The notes under the pieces are model-generated. The model worked only from the letters and a program-made list of their open reading frames with translations, was not told where the DNA came from and ran no database searches. This document shows, one piece after another, positions 1 through 10,722 of a stretch of 64,000 nt of DNA; within the stretch, counting starts at the first letter, position 1; every line of letters starts with the position of its first letter. This DNA is from Doris montereyensis (Eukaryota; Mollusca; Gastropoda; Nudibranchia; Dorididae): NCBI GenBank assembly GCA_037039925.1, contig JAXRKP010000216.1, positions 343,501 through 407,500 on the forward strand, read 5' to 3'. A program made the translations under genes and the position numbers.

Positions 1-379
1 GTTTTCGAAGTTGTTGAATTTTGTTCTTTTCTGGGTTTGGTTGTCTTTTTGCTGGTGTTTTTTTTTTTTGTTTTTTTTTCTTGTTGATGGATTTTGTTAT
101 GCTTTTTATGCTTGATTTGTTTTGTTTTTTGTTTATCTAATTTAAAGATTAAATTAGGTAGTGTTGTCTTTGGGGAGGAGGGGGGGGGGATTTTTGCACC
201 TCCAAACAATCTTTTATGTGTGGCACAGTTAAGTAATCGTTTGAGCAATTTAGTGAGTCGGTTGTTAACTTTGGAGTGTGATAAAAAGAAATGGGAGTGA
301 GTGAGTGCATGCTTTGTAAAGCCTTTACATTGAAATTTGGTTTGTTAATGTGATCCTAATTCTGTGTTACTCTTAACAG

Positions 380-458
380 AATCTACAAGATATTAGTTGT
401 GACCCCTGACGACTACATGACTCTTCTTTATCACAACGGCCTGTCTGTTCTAAGTCAG
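380..458 (+). CDS. Gene 1, internal exon a
   Basis: The acceptor TCTTAACAG precedes it and CAG|GTACTG follows. After one leading base it encodes IYKILVVTPDDYMTLL and continues to VLSQ. It ends in phase 0, but the next exon needs one carried base, so either a base is missing or a small exon was missed. Confidence 0.65.
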
Positions 459-1359
459 GTACTGCTTTGGTGTTAATAATAGAGTGAAGTAACACTTTTA
501 GATTCAAGATTCAAGAGGTTTATTGTCAAAAATAGGCCCATCGTTTTGTTTACATTATACAAGATAATAATTTAGATAATGTTAATGAATAATAAAAGAT
601 AGCAGTGGAAAGAGGAAGTGAGATTATCAAACACTGACATTAATGTGAAACACAGGAGATGATATTGCAAAGAAGTTATTTTTCTACTAGAGCTTACCAG
701 ATGTTTGCATAAATGAATTTCTGTGCGTTTGCATCTTAATGGAATGGTGTGTTTTGATCTATTTGAGAACTGAATGTGGTGGAAAAAAGGGATGGGACAT
801 ATATTTCTTGATGGACAACATTTTCCTTTGACAATTTGTAATGAAAAGGCAGTTGAAATGGCGGAAAGTTGATTTACAATTTAGCAAATTAGTATGAAGA
901 CTGCCAATTCAGGTGTACAATAGTACCATAAAATTAAGAACCAATGATGAATTGATACTATTTTCAAGTATAAATTGAACGTTGTTATGTATAACAGTTT
1001 CAAAGATTGTTTTTGATTAACCTAATGTCTTTAGAATAGATGTTTACTATCGAAATTACAGGGCTGCTAATCGTGTGTAAAAATACCGTAACAGTATGTT
1101 TTCCTATGATGTATTAACGGATTAACTGCTATCAAGATTGAAACCCTGCTGTCGTTCTTGGTATTTTCAGTCTTTTTTCATCATTTACACCATGTTCCAC
1201 GAAGCTACCGCGTGCCATGTGACGGGAGATCTGATTGATGTTCTACAGCTTATCCATTCCCTATTGCTCGCAGCAAAAGATGGGAAAGAAAAGGTCGGTT
1301 TCACATGAAAGGGTTGGGTGTTTCACAGGTGATACTGGTAGATCTTACTCTCTTTTTTT

Positions 1360-1407
<48 letters not shown>

Positions 1408-4400
1408 TTTTTTTTTTCTTTCTTTCTTTCTTTCTTTTTTTCTTTCTTTCTTTCTCTCACATTTTTGTTGTTCATCCTTCCACACGTTTTTTCTTTCATC
1501 TTGCTGCTTCATCTTAATAATTCACCCTGAAATCACTGCATAGGATGAATAGAGTAGACTCCAAAGAAAGTAACAAAATCATAAGAATTGTGAAGGAGGT
1601 CGTTGGAACTTAGTACATTCATTTCCTTTTGTGTAAGAGATCGTGTAGTATTATTGAAGAATTTATTTCAAGCTGTAGACACATGAATTTGTGGCTGTAT
1701 GCCTACAGGACTTACACAGCTACTCAATGATACTTGTAAATGTGAAAAGATGATTTTGAAAGAAATGGGTAGGCGTATGAATAATACTTTACTGAGAGAG
1801 AGGATGCTTGATTGAAATTAACAAATGATTTTATGGTAACATTTTCTGTCTTCTAAAGCTGATATTCGCACCACAATCAACCAATGGAAAGAAAGGAATG
1901 AAGCTGCCAAAAAACTGTTGACCCTCCTCAATTCCTTTGTGCCAAATAATCTGAGGAGTATTGCCTTAGGTATGAAATATTTAAGTTTTTCTGTAATTAT
2001 CCGCAATGAAGATGTAGACATTGAATACTTCTAAACAAAGGCATTGCCATTTACAGAAGGATAAAAATGTTAGTCTTTTTTGGTTAAAAAAGTTTTAACA
2101 TTTAGTTTTCATTTATTTATTTAACTCTCTTGCTTATCCATTAACCCTGTTTTTGAATTGGAGAGAAGTTTGATACATTTATCTTTGCCTGTTATTTCCA
2201 GATGTTCTACACAAAATGGTTCTAGTCATACAGAAGGACATCACCCAGTTTCTCACCGCAACTCTTTTCCATGCCCACAGTGCCTTTCAGAATTCAAATG
2301 CCTCAAGTAAGTTAATTCAGGGGAACAGAACCAATTATAGCTGATTTGATGAAGAAACTCTGATTCTATTTGAGTTTATTCACATCCACAACTAAGATCT
2401 CGGGGTTTTGGTAGGATTTTTAATTTTCCCGGGTTGTCCCGTAAATAGCCATGGAATCTTTAACGTACACAAAGTGTCGTGATCTGCACATGGGACCTCC
2501 TTTTTATTGTCTGTCTCCAATGGGACTAGGTATTGATCCACCTACCTGGACCAGAGAGGAAAAAACTTAAGTAAATTTAGCAACGGTCGGGGCTTGGAAC
2601 CCACGACGTTTGGGTTGAGAGGATGACACCTTCCCTCTAGACTACCGAATCCCTGATGAAGAAACGAGAAAATATTTAAAAGAATCATAAGAAGCTTTTG
2701 AAGAAACAATATTTCTGATTGTTCCCTAGACCCTCTTTGCTCATCTTCAAAACACGAAGAATTTCATAGGTGTCATTGTGTTGATCTGGAGCAACGATAA
2801 CCAAGCATTTGTGCAATTAAGCATGTATTATGGGGGTTATTATTTCTAACTGTGCTGATGCTTCATATCACTTGCTTTATACACCTGTCATAATATGTGA
2901 AATAATTCCACTGCTCTTTTTGCTCTCTTCAGTGAACATTGGTCCATTCTTCCCTGCGCCTTCCTATCATGGCCTTGCCAACAAAGCGAATGTAAGACCC
3001 AACAGGCCTCAATTCCAGATGTTCTTTCATGGTTCTCAGATAGAGGCCCATAAGGTAAAAGCTCATTAGAGTTAAAAGATAGAAGATGGATTTACAGTTT
3101 AAAGGGAAAAAATGGATTTGTAGTTGAAAGATAAAAAAAATGGATTTATTGTTTAAAAATAAAAACTGGATTTGAAGTTGAAAGATATAAAAATCGATTC
3201 ATAGTCCATATTGCTGCACAGGTGCAAGCTCACTGACTTTACATCATATGCCAGTCACGCACTTCATATTATCACTTAACAAGACCCTTCCATGCCTGTA
3301 ATCTAAATGGGGTTTTGAACCAGTTCCGACGTGATACAATATTACTGATTGTATGCCTATTTCATGTTTGTTGAAAGGGATTGTGAGCGGGTTCGTTGGC
3401 ATACATGCTCTATTTCGAAATATGACTTTGTGCCGTTTGGAGCAGTTTTACATTTCATTGAAGAATGTACGGGTTTGAAAATAGATTAAAAGTTAAACAT
3501 GATGCGCTTTATACAGATACGTAGGCTATCAACATTGTTTATAATAAGAATAATAATTATATATATCTTTATTATCCATTCATGCAGGGCAATTTGTCAT
3601 ATGGTTACATAAATTCCCTGACGACAAATTTGAAGCTTAAATAGTAATATAATATTCACATCAACACAGGCCATATTTTAATACATTGTAGTAATAATGA
3701 TGTTGATGACAATAAGAATAATGATAATGTTAATGGTTGTGATGATGATAGTGGGGAATGATGATGGGGATAGTGATTGAGGATATAACTGACTTATGGC
3801 TATATCAACGGATAAAGCCACCTCAGCTCTCCCGTGATTTTCGCAGATAGAATCCTCCACTGTTTTTGGTCTCTGGCTGTTGACCGTAGTTGGTTCATGT
3901 CTTCCCACGGGGATACATAATATACTTTACTACCTATTATTTAATTAAGTAACAATGCTAGTCAAATATAACATACAATTGAGCACACAATAATATCATA
4001 TAATATGTTGTGACAGGGCAAAGATGAGGACTACGACAAAGCTCTGGCAAGTTACTATGAGCCTTACCACCGGCTGATAGACAGAATGTGTCGTATGGCA
4101 ATCAATCACAAGACCTTGAATGAAGATCTCATCAACTTGTGTAAGTTACAAAACGTGCTCTGTTTGCTATTGTGTACACCAACAGTTATCAGATAAAATG
4201 TTGTCTTTATGTTTTAGTAAAGTTGAAAGAGTAAAGTTCCTTAAAGGCTGTTAAGGCCCATAGAACTGGAGATTATCCTGGTTTCAATTATGTGAAGCGG
4301 AACAGGTGATCCGGACAGGACGCTAGTCTGACGCAGATTTTTATTCCCAAGCTAGTGCTTGTACCCATTTGTACCTGGATAGGATGGGGAAAATGCGTCC

Positions 4401-7400
4401 AAGGAACACAACGTCGAATCGAGCTTTGCCAGGATTCAAACCCAGGATTTCCTAATCCCCAGTCTGGCAGCCTAACCACTTGGCCACTGACGCATTAAAA
4501 TTTTTAGATGCCCTATAATTGTACAGGTCAAATAAATGCTCTTGAGCCTGAGATAAAAGAGTTGGTGGAAGTATGAGTGATTAGGATTTCGGAACAATTT
4601 TGATTAAAAGGAGTGACAGGTTACATTATCATGATTGTAAAGATACACTTTTAATGCTCCATCTTTCCCTTTCTCAATATTACTTTTTCTTGCAATTGTA
4701 GTATAGCAACTAAATTTTTGTTTTGTGTGTGGATTGTATTGACTTAATTTAGTTTTCTTTAAGAATAAATGGGATTTATGGTTTGATTTACATCAGCTCT
4801 ACTGTGCCTCTGCTATCATTGTCATACAGGAAATGAACTTGAATGCTTTTCTGTGATCTTGTTTCTTAAATACCAGATGCAATGGTTGCATATGAAGGTG
4901 TGCCCCTTCATCTTCCTTATTTTGCCAAGCTTTGGAATGAGATAATGGAGACGTCACAGGTAAGGGCCTCATTGATGGATGCTCATTGCTTTTCTTTCTT
5001 GCTTTATTTTGTATGTGAATTTTAATTTTCAACGAGAAAGTGAACGTCTAAACAGACTTCCAGTTTCCAGCTTTACAAAGGAAGCTTTTTTCTTCTAATA
5101 GATTTTGGAGATTTTATTACATGTGTACTGCATGATGATATAATAGTGATAGAGAATTGAGAGATATGGATCAAAGATATGAGATAAGGAAATAATGGTC
5201 AAATGATGCTTAACAAAGAAATGTAGATAGGAATCAAACAAACTTTTTATGACTCGAATTAAGAGCTTCATTTCACAAACACAATTTAATTTTCCATTTG
5301 ATGCTGGGTCCCATGCTGTTTAAAAATTCACCAGTGTCAGCAACAAGAAAGTAACTGTAAAGATTGGTTTGGTTTTTTTTTTTACAAATTTTCAAAAAAT
5401 CTGGTAAATTTGTCTCCTTTACTGTTTGTATAAATCATTTATAGTCCTGAAATGTGATAATAGAATGACTCTTTATACTTCAGAACATTATGGAAAGTAA
5501 CGCACATAACATTGAGCACCATTTAATCATGTTTGCAAGTGAATAAAATTAAAGAAGCTTTTTTTCTTCTCTTTTTCCTTTTGCTCTTTTTGAACAAAGT
5601 GTTGGTCTAATATTTCTATGTCCATTTATGGGTGTAGAACTTAGCAATGCTTTTTTCTTCTTCCGTAGCAATAATAATAACATCGTTAACTCCTGTGAAT
5701 AAATTAGATTTTCACGATCAATGCATATTTTAGAAACCACAGAGTTTTATCAAAGATACGATAACTATGAATACTGTGTTTTCATTTGAAGACCGAGATT
5801 ATCCGCATAACATTGTGAAGCTGTGTCAGCACTAATAGACAGGGGGCCAACCTTTGTTAACTATATGTTTTATTGCCAACTGTTTTCGTCTTCCAGACTG
5901 CTGATCCTGACCATGTCCTTGTCAACACGCTTTGCAAGTGTAACTCATTCATTGATTACATCGACACAATACTTTTGGACGAGAGAGGGTCTCTCAACAA
6001 TGATCACATCTATCAGTTCTTCAGGAACTTCTTTCCCAAGGTATGCCCTGTCTTAAGAGAGGAATTAAAAAGCAAATTCAAGTTATTGCATTGTCGCATA
6101 ATATGAGACGGGTTTGTTCCTATTTTGGAAACAATACCAACTACTTGAAGGAAGCTGTTCACTGTCATAGAATAAAGGTTATCAATTCGTTTTATGGAGG
6201 GTAAAAAAAAGAAGAAAGAGGTAAGACCCACAAGTCTTAATGACTCACGTAAAGGGGAGTCTCAAGAAAACTTAATTCACATTAAGAGGGAGAGCCGGTA
6301 AGTCATAATACATGCAAAAGTTTATATTTTTTAAAGAACTTATAAAAGTAGATGAAAAAGACATGAAACAATATACTTTGTTAACTTAGGATCATTGCAA
6401 AGTCACTGATCAAGTCACTGATTGCCTTTCGTGTTTCCGGGGGAATACAATACAGGTGAATGCATATTGATGGTGAAAGTTGCAAACCGTGTAAGCCTAA
6501 AATAAGAGAGTATTTTATTTTGATGTGAGCTGGATTTTATGATGCAAAAGCTAACCAGAAGTGATTGTGACCGGAAAAACACTTTTATACGATGACATCA
6601 AAGTTAAATTAAAAAAAAAATTTTTTCATTAACAGGTGCATGAACATATCATTACTGATGGAGGGAAAAACATCATGGGCTTGCTCTATGCATCCATCGT
6701 AGCAGAAGCTGATTCTCTCAGCAAGAATGAATGCGAAAGAGATGTCATGCAAGTACTGAACAGACTGTTTGGGGTAAGCAATTGTGTGTTCGGGTGAATT
6801 TTTAGAAAATTGTTTATTTCACATGTCACGCTCATTTACATGGCTGACGTCGTTGTGTAATGATATCTTGCGAAGGTGGTAGGTATTGTCGTCTGCTATG
6901 TCATTCTCCTCATCTTTTCTTTGTGTGTGTTCTTTAATTATTATCTTTTCCTTACCCTAGTTATCATCATTTGAGGTGGATGAAATTACTTTCATCAATA
7001 TGTCCATTGTAATAGAACTCAAAAGTGGATTTAATCATGGCAAAACCAGCTCTAGTCAAAGAAATAAGAAAATCAGTGTTTTCATTGTGAGTCTTATTCT
7101 TAATCCCAGCACTTCATTGTCGTTGGAATACATGTGTACGCATTACGTCACTTAGGTAATAAACGCTTGTAATAACAATAAGCAAGCGCAAGTCTGGGCC
7201 CAGTAAATGAAGACATACTGTACTTGTACATTATTCAGATAGACCGTTTGACTTATTTGGCATGTTATCCTCAGGTTAAACTTTATCATGGAAAAAATCA
7301 ACACATTCGTTTAATTTTTATTATAGACTAGAGGAAGGGGGAGAAAATTCAGTTCACTACAACTGTCAGAACGGATCTATTGAAGTTATTACAACCGTCT

Positions 7401-10400
7401 AATTTTCATAGAAGTTCAATGACATCAGAGCCGGTTCCAGGGAAAAAGATCAATACATCTGAAGATCATTACAACACTACAAGTGGAGTCGACTGTATAA
7501 TGTTTGAAAAATGTAAAGGGATCAGTAAAAAGAATAGTTCGGTTGCAAAGAAGACCCCCCCGAAATCTTGAAATGCATAATTATGACTGCATATAAATTT
7601 ATATTATTATTTCCGCTGTGGTCATGTATTTGTAAGTGTTCACCTCTCTACCATTGCAAGTGTTTATTTATTTATCAATAATACACTGGCATTCTTATCT
7701 AGGACCAGGTTTATAAACACCAACTTTGACTTTGCATTACAGGAGTTTCGAGCAATGCAGCTGATCCTTAATGTTATTCCTGAGCCGAATCCGAGCGGGC
7801 TGTCTAAAACCCTCAAGTCCGTCATCAAAACTTGCCGTCTGCACCAGCAGCAGAGAGCTGACATGTTAGCCGCCGCGCAAGCTAAGGCAGATGCTGAGGT
7901 TGCCAGAAGGGAGAGAGAGGAAAGGAAAAGAGAGAGGAATTGCAGAGGAAGAAGGTTGAGGTGGAAAGGTCAAAAGGGTCCAGTGAAAATATGGATACGG
8001 ACAAGGGAAAGAGAAGAAAATAGTACAGATGAGATAGATGAGAAACTTGAGTCGGAGAGTGATAGCCAAACAAGACGAAGGAGGTCATCTTGTTCCATAA
8101 ATCGATGAATCTGCAGGTATTTTTTCTTTTTCTTTCTTTCTTTCTGTCTGTATATATGTAATATAATGTGTATAAAATATAATAAAGTCTATATGCAAAT
8201 AAATAAAAAAGCACACGACTATCATTCTAATAAAAATTTTGTTCACACTAAATTTTCATTTTTTAAATTAATTGAATTGATAGATAGTTTCCTAACGTTT
8301 CGCTTTAGACTGAGCTATTTTTAGCCCAGACTGATGTTTTTTGATACTTAAAAAAAAAATTCATAAAATGAAAGACATCAGGCAAAGCTAATGAAACTTT
8401 CACAGAAGGAGTCTAGCTGTGTAATTTTTCCTGTGGACTTTGAAGATCGGCACAAAAATCAGACATCGCAAAATTTTTGGTTTTACAATAACTGAATCTC
8501 TCTTGTCAGACTAACAGAAGGAGTCTAGCTGTCACCAATTCTTTCTGTGGACTTTTTGAAGATCGGCACAAAAATCAGTTCCGCATAAATTTTGTAACAT
8601 TTTTGTTATCAAATCAAGGTCAATCAGAATGGTTGTCACTACTGGCGTTCGATTTAGATCTTTGATCATTTCTGAACGTATATGGGTTGAAATCTGAGAG
8701 GTACACAAGTGTGTATACCGTAGATATAAGCCTAATAATTCCTAAAAACTTATCAAGACCCAATGCCGATGTTTAAAAGAAAGGTGGTGAGAGTGTGTTT
8801 GTAGTAGTATGTACATTACGATGGCTGGACTACCATTGGTTAATATTGTATGATGAACGAATGATTGGCTAGGCCTATCATGACTTTTGGGTTACATGTA
8901 TTTCCCTTGCAATCTATTTATAACAGGAATCGGTTATATTTTATAACAGGACTGTAACCTCTTCCTTATCGTTCCTGTCGTAATCGGTTTCCACTGTAAC
9001 TGTGACCACATATGTTGCACTCCGTACATCCAAATTTTGTTTGCGGGAACCACAGGATGTGTAGTGAGGCATTCTAAATTTTTATAAGCTTTTACAAGTG
9101 TAAGATGATACTGCTATGGCTGTAGTCAGTTAGTTTGGACTTTTTACTTTTTTGGCACCCATTACTTGATCATGAAGTATGAAGCCTTTGAAGGGTTCTT
9201 GCAAAAAAAATAGTTTGATGCTTCCCAAGGAACTTTTGTTCAGTGAACTTCGATGCTTCTTCGTGAAGTATGCAAGTTTCAAAGCAGTGGGTCTATTGTT
9301 ACTAATGTTACTCTATTCATAATTTTGAAAGTCGTATGGATCAATGGTCGGAGGTTGGCGGGATCTACTGGTAGGTTCTATTTTCTCTCCTTTCCCACTT
9401 GTCTTTCATCTTGCTGTTTCCTTTCAATTCACCCTGAAATCACTGCATATGTTGGGACAGGGTAAATTACGGTGAAACAAACAAGTATGGATCAATGCCC
9501 TGTCCTCATTTAATTAAAGACTCAAGCATGAATGACTGTTAGCAGTGGTAATAGTTTTAGTTCATTTTCAAACTCTACCTTGGACTTTGTCTCGTTTTTG
9601 GCAATAGTGATAATAATTAATCCACTGCTAAGTGCTAGCAATGGGGATGAAGTATTATTATTATAAGAAATGCCCCTTGCAATGCATGTCCAAGGGAACT
9701 TTATTCGGTTAAACTGTATAGTGGCATACAGTGATCAACTCTTTTATTTTTAGGCCATATCCTTCTTGCCCTGACATCCTCATATATTCATATATTCACT
9801 CTAATGTAAAATGTAAGAGTTGCTTGTAATAGTAATACCGATACGCACACAGAGACATCATATGTCATCACCGTGTATTTTTTGTTTGTTTTTGCAAGTA
9901 TTTTTAGTATGCAGTGATGTTAGTAATTGCAATGTATATAATGTATGTATCAAGATTTTAGCATTATTGAACTGTGCACGTTTGTCTTATCAACCAGATG
10001 AAATACCAAAGAAAAAAACTGCGGACAGTGGAAGAAGACGATGAAGAAGTCCTTGAGTTGCCCGTCTTTCAGTCGTCTGGTGGTCAAAATTTGGACAAAG
10101 TCGATTCCTCAGACTCTACACATGGTATTAAAGATGAGAAAATATCCTTCAACGACTCCAGAGAGGCACAGTGTGCTTCACCTCAACATTCTTCCAAGAG
10201 TCGCTTTACAATTGAACTGTTTGAAAGCTCAGAGGATTCAGCCATCTGTAAATTGTCTGAAAGGCATAGATCCATCTCCCCTCAACCCTGTTCTTCAACC
10301 TCTTTGTCTCCTTACATTGACCATGCAAGCCAAGCATGGGATAAAGACATAGACAATTTTGTCTCTAGCAGCAGCGTTGGCAACCCCGAACAACAGGAAG

Positions 10401-10722
10401 AAATTTCTTCCACAGATGTAACGAAAACTTCAGAGGTAACTTCCAGCTGCAAATCTCTTTCAGAGGCCAGTGATGCTAGCTTTGGAAACGAACCAGAGTC
10501 ATCTTCCAGAGATATATTAACTTTCCTAAGTCATCTGTAGGTGCTTCCCATCTTCCTAGTCTAATGGTACCGTCGACTTCTTACCAGCGACCTACCAGTT
10601 CCGATGTGCCTAGTCTTTGTATAAGGTCACAGGGTGCAGACATGTACGAGAAGGTCATAAAGGGAGCTGAAGCTATTCTGGCAATGTTATCAAAACTCCA
10701 GGATAATAAATGCCATGGCTGA
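380..10722 (+). CDS. 3' part of a large helical-protein gene (identity uncertain; USP34-like is a guess)
   Basis: Ten exons with good GT/AG borders encode about 660 residues; the gene continues left of the window. The first eight exons give a globular, Leu-rich, alpha-helical sequence without transmembrane segments, in the style of armadillo/HEAT-like scaffolds. Recognisable stretches include TPDDYMTLLYHNGL, YEPYHRLIDRMCRMAINHKT and EGVPLHLPYFAKLWNEI. Then come a charged Lys/Arg/Glu helix (from about 7840) and a Ser-rich acidic tail ending in a short helix (MYEKVIKGAEAILAMLSKLQ). The style resembles the C-terminal helical region of giant deubiquitinases such as USP34, but no catalytic domain lies in the window, so this remains a guess. 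Frame conflicts occur between exons at 458 and 1859, inside the 7743 exon and near 10526. The last is repaired by one extra T in a T run, which moves the stop from 10540 to 10722. Convergent with AHSA1. Confidence 0.75.
1313..1560 (+). repeat. Short recurrent element 'C', copy 1, with (TTTC)n core
   Basis: It starts with GATACTGGTAG, passes through a TTTC/CTTT microsatellite (about 1351-1456) and ends with TTCACCCTGAAATCACTGCA and a GATGRR block. The same two flanking blocks recur at 9350, 53165 and 56413, and the right block alone at 34735, 39722 and 54050. Confidence 0.7.
1351..1456. repeat. (TTTC)n microsatellite
   Basis: Tetranucleotide array with T-run interruptions inside element 'C' copy 1. 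Confidence 0.95.
1859..1969 (+). CDS. Gene 1, internal exon b
   Basis: Acceptor TTCTAAAG, donor TTAG|GTATGA. It encodes DIRTTINQWKERNEAAKKLL and a following helix ending NNLRSIAL. One base is carried into the next exon, which fits. Confidence 0.75.
2202..2306 (+). CDS. Gene 1, internal exon c
   Basis: Acceptor TTATTTCCAG, donor CAA|GTAAGT. It encodes DVLHKMVLVIQKDITQFL followed by TATLFHAHSAF. Phase is consistent with exons b and d. Confidence 0.8.
2396..2652 (-). repeat. tRNA-derived SINE, family B, copy 1
   Basis: Read on the - strand it has a Pol III A-box-like TAGTCTAGAGG, a B-box region GTGGGTTCCAAGCCCC, then the body with GGTCCAGGTAGGTGGATC and GGAGACAGACAATAAAAAGG. Related copies lie at 14856, 40425, 44697, 56589 and 63765. 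Confidence 0.75.
2933..3054 (+). CDS. Gene 1, internal exon d
   Basis: Acceptor CTCTCTTCAG, donor AAG|GTAAAA. It encodes NIGPFFPAPSYHGLANKA and then RPQFQMFFHGSQIEAHK, a Pro/Phe-rich loop between helices. Confidence 0.8.
3055..4016. other. Gene 1 intron, no gene seen
   Basis: AT-rich with short imperfect repeats of a GAAAGATAAAAAATGGATTT type near 3070-3200. No coding signal. Confidence 0.4.
4017..4140 (+). CDS. Gene 1, internal exon e
   Basis: Acceptor TTGTGACAG, donor TGT|GTAAGT. It encodes GKDEDYDKALASYYEPYHRL and MCRMAINHKTLNEDL. Phase is consistent on both sides. Confidence 0.8.
4233..4497 (-). repeat. tRNA-derived SINE, family A, copy 1
   Basis: On the - strand the head reads CAGTGGCCAAGTGGTTAGGC (A box) and GGGTTTGAATCCTGGC (B box). 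The body includes TACAAGCACTAGCTTGG and CTGCGTCAGACTAGC, shared with the copy at 32041-32345. Confidence 0.75.
4877..4959 (+). CDS. Gene 1, internal exon f
   Basis: Acceptor AAATACCAG, donor CAG|GTAAGG. It encodes AMVAYEGVPLHLPYFAKLW and NEIMETSQ. Phase is consistent. Confidence 0.8.
5897..6040 (+). CDS. Gene 1, internal exon g
   Basis: Acceptor CGTCTTCCAG, donor AAG|GTATGC; exactly 48 codons. It encodes TADPDHVLVNTLCKCNSF and NNDHIYQFFRNFFPK. Confidence 0.85.
6456..6491 (+). repeat. Solo copy of a MITE terminal repeat
   Basis: This stretch (TGATGGTGAAAGTTGCAAAC and following GTGTAAGCC) matches the terminal inverted repeat of the element at 33929-34230. I found no partner end nearby. Confidence 0.4.
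6636..6773 (+). CDS. Gene 1, internal exon h
   Basis: Acceptor CATTAACAG, donor GGG|GTAAGC; exactly 46 codons. It encodes VHEHIITDGGKNIMGLLYAS and ERDVMQVLNRLFG. Confidence 0.85.
7743..8116 (+). CDS. Gene 1, exon i (charged helix; 3' end uncertain)
   Basis: Acceptor TTGCATTACAG. It encodes EFRAMQLILNVIPEPNPSGL, then a coiled-coil-like stretch rich in Ala, Glu, Arg and Lys. From about 7930 the coding signal moves between two frames: one gives ELQRKKVEVERSKGSSENMD, the other STDEIDEKLESESDSQ and then a stop at 8106. The clear donor GCAG|GTATTT at 8117 is in phase with the next exon only in the first of these frames. An internal indel is likely; an earlier donor near 7899 is an alternative. Confidence 0.6.
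8402..8580. repeat. Tandem duplication in gene 1 intron
   Basis: Two ~66-bp copies, at about 8402-8466 and 8514-8579, both contain CAGAAGGAGTCTAGCTGT and GAAGATCGGCACAAAAATCA. The surrounding intron (8117-9997) shows no exon. Confidence 0.65.
9350..9467 (+). repeat. Recurrent element 'C', copy 2
   Basis: GGCGGGATCTACTGGTAGG, a pyrimidine-rich core, then AATTCACCCTGAAATCACTG and GGGACAGGGTAAATT. Compact, without microsatellite expansion. Confidence 0.7.
9998..10722 (+). CDS. Gene 1, terminal exon (Ser-rich tail)
   Basis: Acceptor ATCAACCAG before MKYQRKKLRTVEEDDEEVLE. A long Ser/Glu-rich, probably disordered tail follows. The original frame stops at 10540, but another frame, reached by one missing T in a T run near 10526, continues with KSSVGASHLPSLMVPS and a terminal helix to TGA at 10720-10722. 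Confidence 0.7.

Larger units (their letters stand above)
459..1858. other. Gene 1 intron with a repeat-element copy
   Basis: No exon-like stretch is visible. The intron holds one copy of the recurrent short element described at 1313-1560, with a (TTTC)n expansion. Confidence 0.5.

Noticed and set aside
1235..1543. Open frame with Phe/Leu/Ser repeats
   Set aside because: It arises from the (TTTC)n array inside repeat element 'C'.
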